Under the pieces are notes generated by a model. The model was not told where the DNA came from, did no database searches, and worked only from the letters and a program-made list of their open reading frames with translations. From contig JAFCMP010000002.1 of the NCBI GenBank assembly GCA_017506865.1, forward strand, positions 248,001-312,000: a DNA stretch of 64,000 nucleotides. Reading direction: 5' to 3'. The translations under genes were made by a program, and so were the position numbers. Below, one piece after another: positions 1 through 11,498 of this stretch. The stretch comes from Tribonema minus (taxonomy: Eukaryota; Sar; Xanthophyceae; Tribonematales; Tribonemataceae). The stretch's first letter is position 1. Each line of letters starts with the position of its first letter.

Positions 1-45
1 AATTTTTGTGTTTCAATAGCACTTTTTTGGATTATTATTCCTCAC

Positions 46-2515
46 CTAGGGCGCGGCCATCGGCGGCAGCGACTGCACCCTCACTAGGCGCATTCGTTGC
101 CACAGCGCCGGCGGCATGCGCCAGGTCGTGAGACGCAAAGAGGCTACTCTTGAGGAGCGTCACCACATTGCCAGGGGTCACGCACTTCAAGGAGCCCCCG
201 TTCACCCACGCGGCGTCCAGGGGCGCAGACCAGTTCAACTGCGGCAGCGCTCAGTGAAGCAGCAGGAGAGTCACAGTGTACATGACTGTTGAAGAACAGA
301 AATCTGGCGGCGGCGGTGGCACCTTATTGTCAGCGCAAGAATGATAGTGTAGAAGACTGTGGAGTGGGCATGGCAAGCGTAGGGGGGGGGGGACGGCCTC
401 GTGTCGAAGAACAAGAAGGCGAATTTTGGGCAGCGTAGTGCTGTGCATCGATGTGGCGCACAATATTCAATTCAAGTAGCTGCTGTTTGCTCAAGCAGCG
501 TGTCTACCAGTAGAAGCCAGAACAGGACTCGTGGCAGTGTGCATTTCAGTAGCTACTGCTAGCAGCGACGCATTCCGCAACGCAGGGCGCAGCTCAAATT
601 GCTGCACGTGCTCAGTGTTTGGACAGTCACTTCTAGAAGTGCCTGGGAATTATGCACAGGACAAGAAAAGTGTACGTGTATGGCAGGCAAAGCCAATCCC
701 CGCCCGTCGCTGCCCCACACCCGGCAAGAAGCCCCTGAGCAGTGCTGCTGGCTCTGAGCACTGCTGCTGGTGGGTCTGAGCAACTCCACCCGTGACAGCA
801 ATATCCTAAGCAATGCAGCAGCCTGATCAATGCTGCTGATTCGGAGCAGCGACAGCGCGTCACTGTCAAGGGACTGGATAATTAATTCAGTACAGCCGCC
901 AACGCTACAACCGAATCATTTTAATGTGCAGATCTCTTGTAGACAGCCCAAGTTTGAGAGCAGGGAAGCCCCTCGCCCGGTTTGTTACTCTTATATAAGC
1001 AAACATGGCATCATCATCATGGCGCCACTGCATGAAGAATCTGCAGCGGCCATGAGTGCAACTTCTCTGGAGTGTCACATTGCACTGTTGAAGTTGTGAG
1101 GCGCACCTTGGGAAAGACAGCGCCACCGAGCTGCTCAATACCATCATACAGGCTCTGAAGCAGGTCGGGGAACTCAGGAACTGCCTGCTCGGAACCTTCC
1201 TGACATGACGCATGCAGACAAGGATAGTGTGGCAATCAGTGTTTGCATCAGCAATGAGCTTTGATGAGTCATATATATATAATGTCAACTTTGCAGACAG
1301 TTGTGGTTGCAAATGTCGCCAATCGACTGGTGCTGCTCCAGCTCAGCTGCTGCAGTCCGATGCCAGAACCACTAGCCTAACAAAGATACTCGGCTTCTGA
1401 AGCTTGCGCTTGCACTTGCGATATGATGCTTCTACATGAACGGTATGTATGTACTCATGCCCCGTGTACCTATTCTGCACAGGACCCGCTGCCCACACCT
1501 GCAACATGCCGCGACGCACCAGCCGGGCGCAACGGCTGGCTTACAGAATAAGCTGCCAAAGGGCCTGCGAGGCGTGACCTGATCTTCAATGTTGAAGTTG
1601 TGTGGTCGGTCAGCACACTCATGCCCTCGTGAGCGTTACAGTGGAACTTCAGCGACGTATATTCTGGCGCAAGCGCAGAGGCACTGGTGTGATGCCAGCA
1701 CAGGCACCAAAAGTGGCCTAATAGCAGGACTTCAACCGAATGCATACAGTAAGGTATATGCCACTCACCTCGTCAGTGTGGCTCGCACCACCGCCGTCGT
1801 CACTGGCCCACTCATCGCTGTCGCTCCAGTCTCCTCCGCCACCGCTGGTACAACATCAGGCAGCACAGTCGATAATGTTGAGATTAACGTGGAGCGATGC
1901 TTGCACAGGCAGTAGCGGCGACGTGCAAGAGAGGTGCGCATGTCGCAGCAGAGCTGGTCCAACAACAAGCCTGATCGTGCTCAATGATTTCTCACCCCAA
2001 ACAAGTTGAGGCTAGGCAGTGCACGGGGGATTCAATCATTGTTGTACTTGATGTTTTTTCGTGATAGCAACAAAGTGAGTGTAAATTCTGTAGGCCGACC
2101 GTGTGCGTCGTCAGCCTACCAGACACTCCTTGACAACAGACTTGAAAACAGAAATGGTCTATGATCATAGACCAAACAGGACGACGGTGTCTACCAAACA
2201 TAGGTGCAGTAGATGTTGAAGTACATTCCAGATCCCCACATCATGCCGCACACGACGTTGAGCTACATCGAATGTGCAGGCATATGTGAGATTATCCTAA
2301 CTGGCTGACCTGAGCTCGAAACCACGCGGCAGCACGATTCCCTCGCTGTCGTCCCTTAGATACTTGGCCACTTCCTCGCTCAATGGAATGACGATGCTGC
2401 GCGGAGTGCAGCCAACGAACGTCTCGTACCAGGCAGCAAACTGGCAATTGAGTAGGTGCCTGCGGCTGCCAGTGGCTGCTGCACAAGCGTGGGGTACTTC
2501 GGCTCTGCCAAGCAT
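46..2515 (-). CDS. CDC123: CDC123 (D123 family) eIF2-assembly factor, 5' part of gene
   Basis: Members of this ATP-grasp family bind eIF2-gamma and drive assembly of the eIF2 complex in the cytosol. I place four exons: 2515..2310, 1844..1769, 1199..1107 and 238..46. Their phases agree (2, 0, 0) and all junctions are GT-AG. Exon 1 carries the family's N-terminal CQFAAWY motif and a SIVIPL strand. Exon 2 is the acidic linker (WSDSDEW). Exon 3 ends in LGGAVFPK and exon 4 opens with LNWSAPLDAAW, the invariant FPK-LNWSAP-DA core, followed by SLKC and LLKSS. Exon 4 ends at a CTAG/GTGAGG donor, so the C-terminal half lies beyond the left edge. I chose the ATG at 2515. The frame stays open upstream to 2566 without another ATG. 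The gene is divergent from the PX gene, with 237 bp between start codons. Recognition is confident; the start is less so. Confidence 0.88.
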
Positions 2516-2752
2516 CTCGGCTTTTCTGGCCCACAAAACTTCACTTTCGGAGGAAGAAAAAATCAAATCATCATCAAGCCACAGGTGTTCACACGCAGCA
2601 GCAGAGAGCAGTAGGTGTGTGTGACAGTGTGCTTCCGCGGTGTCACTTTGCCAATAAGCTCAGCAGCAGCCGCGGTGGTGTGGGCCGCGACAACAGCCTG
2701 ATCTCTCGGAGGGGCGAATCCACCTGTTGAGAGCAAAAGCAAGGAGCGTGCG
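2516..2752. promoter_or_regulatory. Divergent promoter region between CDC123 and PX gene
   Basis: This 237-bp segment separates the inferred start codons of two head-to-head genes, so it must hold both 5' leaders and both promoters unless upstream non-coding exons exist. I see no TATA box or other clear core element. The assignment rests on gene layout alone. Confidence 0.4.
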
Positions 2753-5700
2753 ATGATGTACGAGACAATGATCGCCCCGCTGGCGGGCGACAATCCTGGC
2801 AAGCGTCTTTCAGCGGTATCCAGCCTCGACGACATCGATCTGCTCAGGTTCAGGAGCCAATCTTCATTCGGCTTCTTTGAAGATGTTGCTTTGGATGGCG
2901 AGGACCAATTGAGCAGCTTCATCCAGATCGACGACTGGCGGGAAATAAACTGGAAGATGGCTCAGCCAAGCAGCGATGATGCGGCTGCCGGCTCGACCAG
3001 TAGCGCGCTCCCGCCATCGCCTCGCAGCGCCAGCGAGCAAGAATCGGTTCAGTTTGAATATATCAACGAGTTGACCGTCGCTACCCGGACGTTCCAGAGT
3101 CCCAATGGACAGAGCGTGCCGTATGCAGTGGCGATTCGAGCATTCAGGGTCATCAGCAGCGGCGGTGGCCACGCACAGGTACATGGCGTCGGTGTGCCTC
3201 TCTCGGGTTTCTGCCTGTTCACACGTGGTGCCTTTGCTAGCAGCAGCGTGTGGCGTGTATGTAGATATGTCAAACTGCCAGAGTAAGACGTGATGTTTGC
3301 TTCATGCAGTATGATGGTGGTGGCAGATGTGATGACATGCTGCAGCGTAATCTTCATCACTTGCAGCGTCACGGCCTGAACGTAACTACCGCGATGCCTT
3401 CTAGCATGGCACCATCATGTGTGTCCAGATCTACAGTCATGCTGTTGTATGTTTTTGCCTGTTCCTTCTCTTCTGCAGTATCAAGTGGTGGTGAGCACGC
3501 AGACAAAGGTGTGGAAGTGCTGGAAGCGGTTCAGTGATTTCAAGCTGCTCGCGGAGTACGCCAAGGTATGTGCTTTTACAAAAAAAAAAAAACTGATTAT
3601 ATGTACCTACTACTACCGAGGGGGGGAGATGCCATATGTCGTTTAGAAGTGATCGACAATGCGCACTGAGGCACCTTCAAGGTATTCACACAGACACATG
3701 TAGATTTTGGTTGCAAGTCCATGGACATCCACCACCTGGGCTTTTTCGCCCCCTGAGCGAGAAATAACAAGTACCTAGTGTACTTACATTCTCTGTTGAG
3801 GTCAATGCGGAAGGCAGGTCGCTGAGGCTATTGTGAGAGGCTGCATCTGGGGATTGAGCACTCTTGACTGTGTCATCTTATCACAAGACATCAACTCTTC
3901 AGTTCGTACTGATCATTCGGGCTTCTTCGCATCCTCGAGCAAGAGCAAGAGCCAATGAACATGTAGGGAAGCTCTAATCAAACAACTGTTGTTGTGCGGT
4001 TAATGCACATGCCAAGAATAATTACCGCATCATGTACTTCAAGTCGCAGCTATGTGCTGGGCTGCTTGGTACCCTATGTGTTTCTCTCAGTCAGCGACAG
4101 ACATGCGGCTGTTTTCTTCAAAGTAAACCTAAGTGAGCGTGGCGCAGACATTGTATTGAACCTACATGAGCGTGGCAGACATGCGCTTTTTCACATTATC
4201 ACCGTGTCCCTTGGCATTGCACCCAATGCACAGCACACGACCGCGTCTGTAGTGGTGATCACTTGGCAACATGCTGCACATGACCGCCGTTGCAACCTCT
4301 CTTCAATTCTAATTTACACATGGCTCTTTACGGCTGCCAGTCAAACTGCAATTTCAACTGGTGACGGTACACTGATCGCTTTTTCCATGAGTCGATGAAT
4401 CGCAGTGCTGCTAGTGTATGTGCTGCCGTATTGAATGTGACGCGGCTCAGTTGCTTGATTCAGACAAAGCAGCTCTGTACATCAAAACGGTCAAGATCTA
4501 GACTTATAAATGCAAGCTGATGAAGCTTCATGAAATTCTCTTCACACAGACTCAATGTCTTGAATGAATCAACGCTGTACTGAAGTTGGGTGCTTGAAAG
4601 GGCCTACACTCAGTGCTCAACTGGTATCTTCAACTGCCCTGTGTACGCAGATCTCGGACCTGACGCAGACAGTACAGGCATGGGGGGAGATACAGAGCAC
4701 GCAGCGGTGGTTCCGGTGCCTGGAGGCCAACTACCTTAGAACCAAGGTACGGCGCGCGATGCATCTACAATGTTCAAACTTCAATTTTTGTCGTTCCATA
4801 GTGGTGGTATCACACTCCGTGCAGTTGGAGCGTATCTGCTAGCGCCAGAAACTGACAGCTGCAAATGCTTTATGTGCCAATTACGTGCGCAACGTAGCGC
4901 AAAGTTATCAGCGTGCTGGCCTAGAGCTTGTGGGTGCGGAACATATGATGCAGGGGCAGTGGCATTTCAGGTGCGTCGTGAGTTGAAGATGGCAACATCT
5001 TCAATGTAGGGTAGCTGCAGTGCGGCATTTCGAGCTCACCGCATGCATGTCGTGGACTGGACTGGACTCAAATCGTCCGGCACTGCACTAGGGCTTGAAC
5101 CAGGGGCAGGCCAAACGAGGGCTAGTGGCTGCGAGCTATGAGGCAATGCTCAGCAAGGCATGCTGAGTGGCGGTTCGCCTGCAGCAGGGAGCATTGTGTG
5201 GGTAGGTATCTTGACTCAGAACCGGCGTTACAGAGCAACACTGTGTTGCAGTCGTTCGAAACAAATCCTGCTTAGTGCATGCTGGGCTCACTCATTTGGC
5301 GAATGTTCATCTCGGTCTCTGTGGAATGTGTCGCATGCTAGCTGCGAGCAGGTGAGGCAGTGCTCAGCAATGCACGCTGATTGAACGCCGCGTTTTGCAT
5401 GCAGCAGCGAGCATCACATGGGCAGGTATCTTGACTCTGAACCATCGTTGGTGCGAAACTGTGCTGCTGTTGGGCGGAGCACACCCTGCGTAGTGAATGT
5501 CGGGGTGCACTTGTTTGAAGAAGTGTTAGGGGTAGAGTAGGATGATCTGCCATGGAGCACCAGGAATGCCCTACTCTGCACTGTGGTGTCCCGCTCTATT
5601 CGTCCGCTGAGTGGAGAATCAGACTTGGCAACATGATTGTGAGACAGCGCCAATACGGAGGGTCAGGGTGCACACTAGGACATGTACAATCTGGATATCA

Positions 5701-6459
5701 TAATTGCCGCTTATGTTTGAGGGCCACACAACGGCGCTGTAACAGTGACCTCCAGGGTCATGCAACTATGATAGCACGTCTGCTCTCCAGGGCGCATTGC
5801 GGAATACGAGAAATGCGGTACACTCAGACTGTCAATGATTGTAGAACAAGGTATATGGGGTACACTAGAACTGCACAGCCCGTCTCCTGCAGTTGCTCAA
5901 GTCTGCTTGTGTACAAGTCTAGTCCAAGTCTAGTCCATGTCATGGGAAGGATGCCAAGAAACACTTTGGGTGTGCAGCATGGTATAGCACATTGATCGGT
6001 CGCATTGTAGCATGCTTGACTTCCTACAGCCTCAACTCGACCACTTCGCCTGAAACGGAATGCTTCATGTCAAGTTCTTCTAGAGACCCCATTTGCCTCT
6101 ACATCTGTTTACCCGGACCCTGCAGTTGTCACAAGAGTGACCCTCATGGTTAACCCGGAACTAGTGTGGAGCTTTCTGATGTCCTACGCAAAGGTTCATG
6201 CGCGTACTCTGGCTGTTGATTAGTCATGGAACACTTGTCAGGCAAGAAATGAATAAACTCACACTTCATATACAAGGAGCCCAGCATCACTAACTCGTCC
6301 GTCTCCCCTCCTCTCCCACCTGCCTCCCCACCCGTGCAGTGCTACTACCTCGAAAAGTTCATTGGCTGCCTCCTTTTTGAGCTGCCGTCGCCGTCGCTGC
6401 TGCTCACCTTTGTCCAAGCGCCGCGCGACATTCTGGAGGAGGAGCGCCTCATGCGATGA
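2753..6459 (+). CDS. PX (phox homology) domain protein
   Basis: PX domains bind phosphoinositides, mostly PI3P, and place proteins on endosomal membranes. Four exons join in phase 0: 2753..3178, 3479..3565, 4651..4746 and 6340..6459, giving 242 aa. The first about 100 residues are acidic and serine-rich with no domain I recognise. The PX core starts near residue 105 (FEYINELTVA). It continues with VPYAVAI, then exon 2 (YQVVV, WKCWKRFSDF, the basic R-[FY]-S-D-F motif that contacts the lipid headgroup). Exon 3 has WFRCLE and exon 4 holds the C-terminal helices (YYLEKFIGCLL, LLLTFVQ). The proline-rich PPK loop usual in PX domains is missing, so it is an atypical PX, or a small exon in the 1.1-kb second intron was overlooked. 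There is no BAR or other C-terminal domain. A stop follows directly (LMR, TGA at 6457). The last intron is 1.6 kb and carries a tandem repeat. Confidence 0.75.
3690..3785 (+). repeat. Retroelement 3'-end fragment in PX intron
   Basis: This stretch contains CTGGGCTTTTTCGCCCCCTG followed by GAGCGAGAAATAA. It matches the 3' tail of the element at 48.7-49.96 kb and the tail fragments near 43.0 and 44.7 kb. Only the last about 90 bp are recognisable, as expected of a 5'-truncated insertion. A weaker second copy lies near 3,903-3,960. Confidence 0.55.
5130..5535 (+). repeat. Degenerate tandem repeat, period about 210 bp
   Basis: Two copies lie in the last PX-gene intron. Shared landmarks are a block like GGCAATGCTCAGCAA, a GCAGCAG-GAGCAT block, and TAGGTATCTTGACTC or CAGGTATCTTGACTC. 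The second copy begins near 5,350. I see no coding potential. Confidence 0.6.
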
Positions 6460-7925
6460 CACAAACTTCAACCTGAAGTCGGGGACAGTGTGCACAGCGT
6501 TGGCGCCAGCGGCAATTACCGCTTCGAGAGACACTTTCGCACGCTTTGTTTGCCGCCTTCGCTCTGCACGCTGCTTGCGAGGCTCTCTTCGGGCTGTGTA
6601 GCGTGCCGCACTGCCGTGTTTTTGGTCACGTTGCTGCTGAGCTTCCCCCCCCCCCCCCCCCTCTCCCCCACCCCCTCCCCCCTAGCCGCATTGTCGGCCG
6701 CTGTAAATTCAAACCAGCTGTGCGGCCAGGTGTTGTCGATACAACGCATCTCGGCACATGTACGACACAATGCGTATCGACAACACCTGGGCGCACACAG
6801 CGGGGCGTCTGCTGTCGTGCGGCGGCACAGCACATAGCGACTGTGGGTGCGGCACAAGCGACATACGCAGATTACAGACACGGTTGGAGAGTCACAAAAA
6901 CAGAACACACTCACATAGGTAGTAAGCAGCAGGGGGGGGGAGGGATCACGTGCCACGTCACTGGTCCGCAACTGCCGCTTTCCTCATTTTTGACACACGC
7001 GGCGTTTGTCGGGGCCAGCCCTGCCTCTTGCGCCGCTGCCATATTTGCAAGCAGAATGCTGCCGAGTTTGATCAAACATGCACAGCGCTGCTGGCTGTAA
7101 CGGCAGGCGCACCACAACGGCTAATCTGCAGACCAGTGCAGTTCTTGCTGTGAACTGCAATTATAGCAGCTGCTCAGTGGCATATGCACAATGCGGGCAC
7201 CAGGGTATGGCACAGGCAGGGCGTTGCATCAGTGTGTTAGTAGGCTGTGTACGTTACTGTAGTAATGCGATGGTTTTGCACGCTGCGAAATTGGACTTGA
7301 CGCCCCTCCTTCTGACATATGCCTGCTGCCGCTGTCAATACTGCCATCATTGAAGCCATGTGTCAATGCTGTTGTATGATGCGACTGAGCACCTGTGGGA
7401 TTAGTTGTTTGCCCATGTGTTCTTGATTTTGCAGCGATATATTGCTCGAGCATGCGCACAGAGTGCTGCGGATGCGCGTTGTCATAACCCTGAGCGGTGT
7501 TGTTGCCCTACATCTAAGCCGAGGTGCTGCCATACGTCATGTACATATATATACATCAGCACATGCGTAGCACTGTTGGCTTGGTTGGCACATGGTTCTT
7601 GCACGCCATCTGGCCAGCACCACCGTCGCTCTCTTGCAAACTTCCCACCAACATCAAGTTCAACATGAATGATGAGCACGTTTTACTTTCAAAAATGACT
7701 GTTGATGAGCTTTTCTTGACGGCAAAAAACCGTTTGTCCGAGGCTAGTCATGCTGGTAGGCTAATCATGTGGTGACGTCGTGCAGCTGTGGGCTGTCTCG
7801 TCACTATATGGTACGGAAATAGCTCGCCGCGCACAATGCGCGTGGGTGCCAGCAGCTTCAAAATTTAAAGGTTCAAAGGCGAACTGCACTGCCCTATCTC
7901 GAGCTCCACACACCCCACAGTCACG
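6460..7925. other. Intergenic; inverted repeat and poly-C tract
   Basis: I find no convincing gene. The stretch holds a run of 17 C at 6645..6661, a strong inverted repeat at 6726..6790 (listed separately), and a G-rich patch near 6,932. The open frames here are short, low in complexity and lack recognisable domains. Confidence 0.5.
6726..6790. repeat. Inverted repeat with 17-bp perfect arms
   Basis: The left arm 6726..6742 (CCAGGTGTTGTCGATAC) is the exact reverse complement of 6774..6790. The arms are separated by 31 bp that add a further GCAT/ATGC pairing. It could form a cruciform or an RNA hairpin. It lies about 270 bp downstream of the PX stop codon. Confidence 0.85.
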
Positions 7926-9176
7926 ATGATAATGAAGGTGCTGGCTACCATCACGTACTTCGTGCTGTTCCTGGTCTCCGATACCCCGGGTGCATCCGCC
8001 GTCGCCGTTGAGGATGAGCACAGAGACCTACAGCAGTACTACGAGAGCGAGTATTACTACGGCGGCAGTGGCGGTGGCGGCAGCGCCAGTTATGCTTGTG
8101 GCTGGGCTGGCTGTAGTGTCTCCGGCTCTACGGGCTGGAGCTATGGCCGCAACGTCGACCCGGTCACAGGAAATACATACTTCGTCGACGACACAGATGG
8201 TGAGTTCGTGAAGCACGCAACGTCTGGAACCCTACCAAACCAAACGTGGCCTTTGGAGTGTCTGTGTGAAAAGTGCATCATGTGCTCGCTTTGGGACTGT
8301 TGTATTGCAACAGCATGTCGTCAAAATTGGATGCACACTATGTACAGTGGACATTTAAAGAAAGATTTTAACGTAAGTCGCCTGGGAGGCTGCAATGCCG
8401 TGTGCACATTTCATTTCCTGCATGAGCAAGAAGTTGATCAGAAACTTGCATTTGACGTGCACTTTTTGTGCTGGCATCTGCACACGGTCTTTGGTATATT
8501 TCACATTGACTTTACTGACGGGTTTGCTGGTGATAATCATTACCTCAATGCAATGAGATCAGGCACAATTTTCTAGTGTATGTGGTGCACCGAACAAAGA
8601 GAGTTGGCCCTGAACTAAACATTTGCCTGTTCTTCAGAGTCAGTTGTCAGCTATTCATGCACTTGCCATGGTATTTTGGTGGTGCTCACAGAAGATGATG
8701 TTGGTCTGCATGCACACACCTGCATAGCCGGCAGCAGTTTGCTTTAGCAACATCATGATGATCCAAGTCCCACCCTCCACTCAACGGTACACATTGGCAT
8801 TGTTATGTTGGACATCCTTCAAGAAGTAGAAGTACGTAATAAAGTACGTATCTTTTGGGTATACAAAAAATCTCGCTTGAGGCACGAACATTAAGGATTG
8901 GACTTAGGTTTAGGGTTAGACTTAGGCGTTTCTGAAGACAACATCATGTGTCAACGTTGTCCATTTCTTTGGCTGACCACCACCTGTTCAACTCAACAGT
9001 AGATGAGATTTTCAGGCAAAGCTCATGAACGATTTCATGGCTATTGCAGCAGTGGCTACTACCACCCCAGACTACCGGTTGTCTCTCACTCACTTCTGGG
9101 ATATCTGTCTCCCTGGCTCCGCTTCGCAGATGACGACCCAGACGATGACAACGACAGCGGCAACGGCGCCCGCTAA
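7926..9176 (+). CDS. Small secreted Gly/Tyr/Asp-rich protein with WW-like motif
   Basis: Two exons, 7926..8199 and 9130..9176, join in phase 1 to give 106 aa. Residues 1-25 form a signal peptide: a hydrophobic run ending in GASA, so the product is probably secreted or in the endomembrane system. After an acidic, tyrosine-rich stretch (YYESEYYYGG) and a glycine linker comes a cysteine pair in CGWAGC. Then follows a segment like a WW-domain core: GW, DPVTGNTYFVDD. The C-terminus is almost all Asp, Asn, Gly and Ser (DDPDDDND). The second WW tryptophan is absent, so this is not a complete WW domain. The donor is G/GTGAGT and the acceptor TTCGCAG. The terminal exon has a decayed copy at 29.1-29.3 kb. 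I do not recognise a family. Confidence 0.6.
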
Positions 9177-11498
9177 GCAAGCTGCGCCCCAGCAAACTTC
9201 AAGTTGAAGAGGTTTCATCCTCGGGCACCACCACCATGCCACCGTCACACATGCCCAACAGCGTGAAGCACACATGCATACATACCTGCTTGAGGCACTG
9301 TCTGCGTAGGAGGGGTGTGCATGGCCATTTACAGACATCAGCATGTCAGGGATGGCCGCATGGAGCTGATGCAGCTGGTGCGGCTCAAGCCCGTCATCTG
9401 GCATTCAACAGCTATGGACTATGGTTTCCCATGCATCAATCGAGATTAGCCAAAGTGCGGGGGTGGAGGGGAGGGGAGAGGGAGGGGGGGGGCAGAGTAA
9501 GATCCACATGCACACGCACTGCATGCTTTCAGCTGCAGGGAAGAGGAGGGGGTGGGGGGGATTCAGAGCGCCTCAAGCTCTACTTTTCAACCGTGCGTCT
9601 CATCACTGCATGCGCAGCAGCCCCTGCCAACCCTAGGGACCGTGGCTGAAGCGCGTAAAGGAAGTCGTTGTGTAGGGCTTGCCACCGTGGGGCAAGGCAG
9701 AGGCCGCTTGAGGTGTGTGCATTTGCAGGTCTGTCTCAATATAGTCTGCGCCCGAATGTGGCATTACGTACATCTCTGCTCTGCGCGACATGCAGTCGTG
9801 TACACGTGTACCACTGCTGCCACGTCCCAATCAATGCTTGTTGCATGCAATTGTGGACAGAATGGAAGCAAAGTGTGGCAACTCGCGCTCAATGGCGACG
9901 AGATCTTTGTGCTGATTGAGCAACGCAGCGCTGACATTGACGTCTACATATGGCACTCGAGGCACACTGTGTAGAGAGAATTGCGTGTGGTAGTGCCTGC
10001 TGGTTGCCGGTGCAGTGATGGCCGCTGCAGCAGAATGTTGACGTATCACTTCAGAGTTGACTCGCCAATGCACGTTGTTCTTGCTGCAAATTGTCTGCAT
10101 GCACGTGGTATACACAAACTTGGAAGCAGAAGCTTCGAAGGTCTTACGCGCAGTTGCAGTTGTGAAATCACGGACTGGTACGCTCTCAAATTGTTCCATA
10201 CATGATGATTGATCTCATATTCAGCACTGCTCAGCGCATCGATTGAGCATCATCTACTTCAGAGTCAACGAAAGCACCACTCAAGTTGAAGTTTGCCTCA
10301 GCTTCAACTTCAAGGTTAAACTCTCTTCACCTCCCAGATGAAGTTTCAACTTCAACACATTAGCACAGCTCAACCCGTACCAGCCCCAGACCCCAGCCTC
10401 AGCCCCACGTTTAGGGGTACCGTAAGCCTACGTCTAGGGTTAGCCACAGATGAGGTCATTGCCTTGACATCATGATGACTCGTCTCTGCTATGCTGCAGC
10501 ATCAAATATGAGCAGAGCATACTACGCCCCTCGCGATGCTGATGATGTGGACAAAACATTCCAAAATATATACAAACACACAGATACCCAAGCTATCCAA
10601 AAGTCCGACGAGAACCAGGCGCTCCATGAGCAAGACCCCCACAACAAAGAGCAGCAAGTGCAAAGTAACAAGGAGAACACAACCAAAGGTCGCAAGGGGT
10701 GTAAACGATGATGCATCGCATTTCAGGACTGAGCATGACAACACGGCACTCGAATAAATCCCTTCACCAGTCAGCGGAAAACTTGCTGTCTCGCAAAGCG
10801 GAAAAATAAGGCATGAAAAAATGCCTGTGCCACCAACCATCATAGGTGGCCCACTGCTGCTGCTGCTGCTGCTGCTGTCGTTGCACCTGTGCTCATGAAG
10901 GCAGTCAACCCACATGGAAGGACTAATCAACCACCAAGGACATGCTACGCCAACAAAACCAGACATGACTCCTGCCAGGGCCAGTCACCATGCTGTGAAA
11001 AATTGGAACACCAGCTCTAACCTGACCTACGCGTGCCACATGCAGCACCAGCAAGAGCGCAGCCCGCATGCGCGAGGCTGCTGCTGCAATTGCCTGATGT
11101 GCATGCAGCCAGAGTATACGACTGGGTCGCAAACCCTAGCCCTAACCTCCCAACTGGACCAAGTGAAACGCCAGAAACTTGTTGCTAATCATATGACCGC
11201 CTGTGCTACAGTGGTATTGCCGCTGTTGCCTTTGGCACAACCCTGAACAACGCCAAGCAGCACATTGTTGCAGAGCTGAGTATATCCAGTCGCTGACAAA
11301 CCGCATGACGTGTGACGCTGCAAGCCGCTAGCGCAAACCTTGCCTGCAGCTCCGGCACCAGCTGCAGTAACTGCATCTGCTTCATTTAAGCGACACCTCT
11401 AGCGCACCTTGTACCGTGTCGCCGCACAGGGCGACTCCGTCAAGAAGCCTATGTAGTAGCGCTTGCGCCACCGCGCAACGGCAGTAGAGTAGCCGCCA
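9177..11498. other. Intergenic, no supported gene
   Basis: There is no recognisable coding exon. Visible landmarks are G-rich runs at 9,465-9,560, short arrays of TTGAAGTT/AACTTCAA motifs at 10,270-10,360, and a (CTG)n run of about eight units at 10,855-10,877. A lysine- and glutamine-rich open frame at 10,472-10,711 and a hydrophobic one on the other strand overlap each other. Neither can be supported. Confidence 0.45.

Noticed and set aside
6546-7100. 184-aa plus-strand frame with a poly-proline stretch
   Set aside because: The prolines come from the C17 homopolymer, the composition is Cys/Ala/His-heavy, and there is no domain or splice context.
10855-10880. CAG/CTG run considered as a coding polyglutamine or polyserine tract
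   Set aside because: No supported frame surrounds it; it reads as a simple microsatellite.
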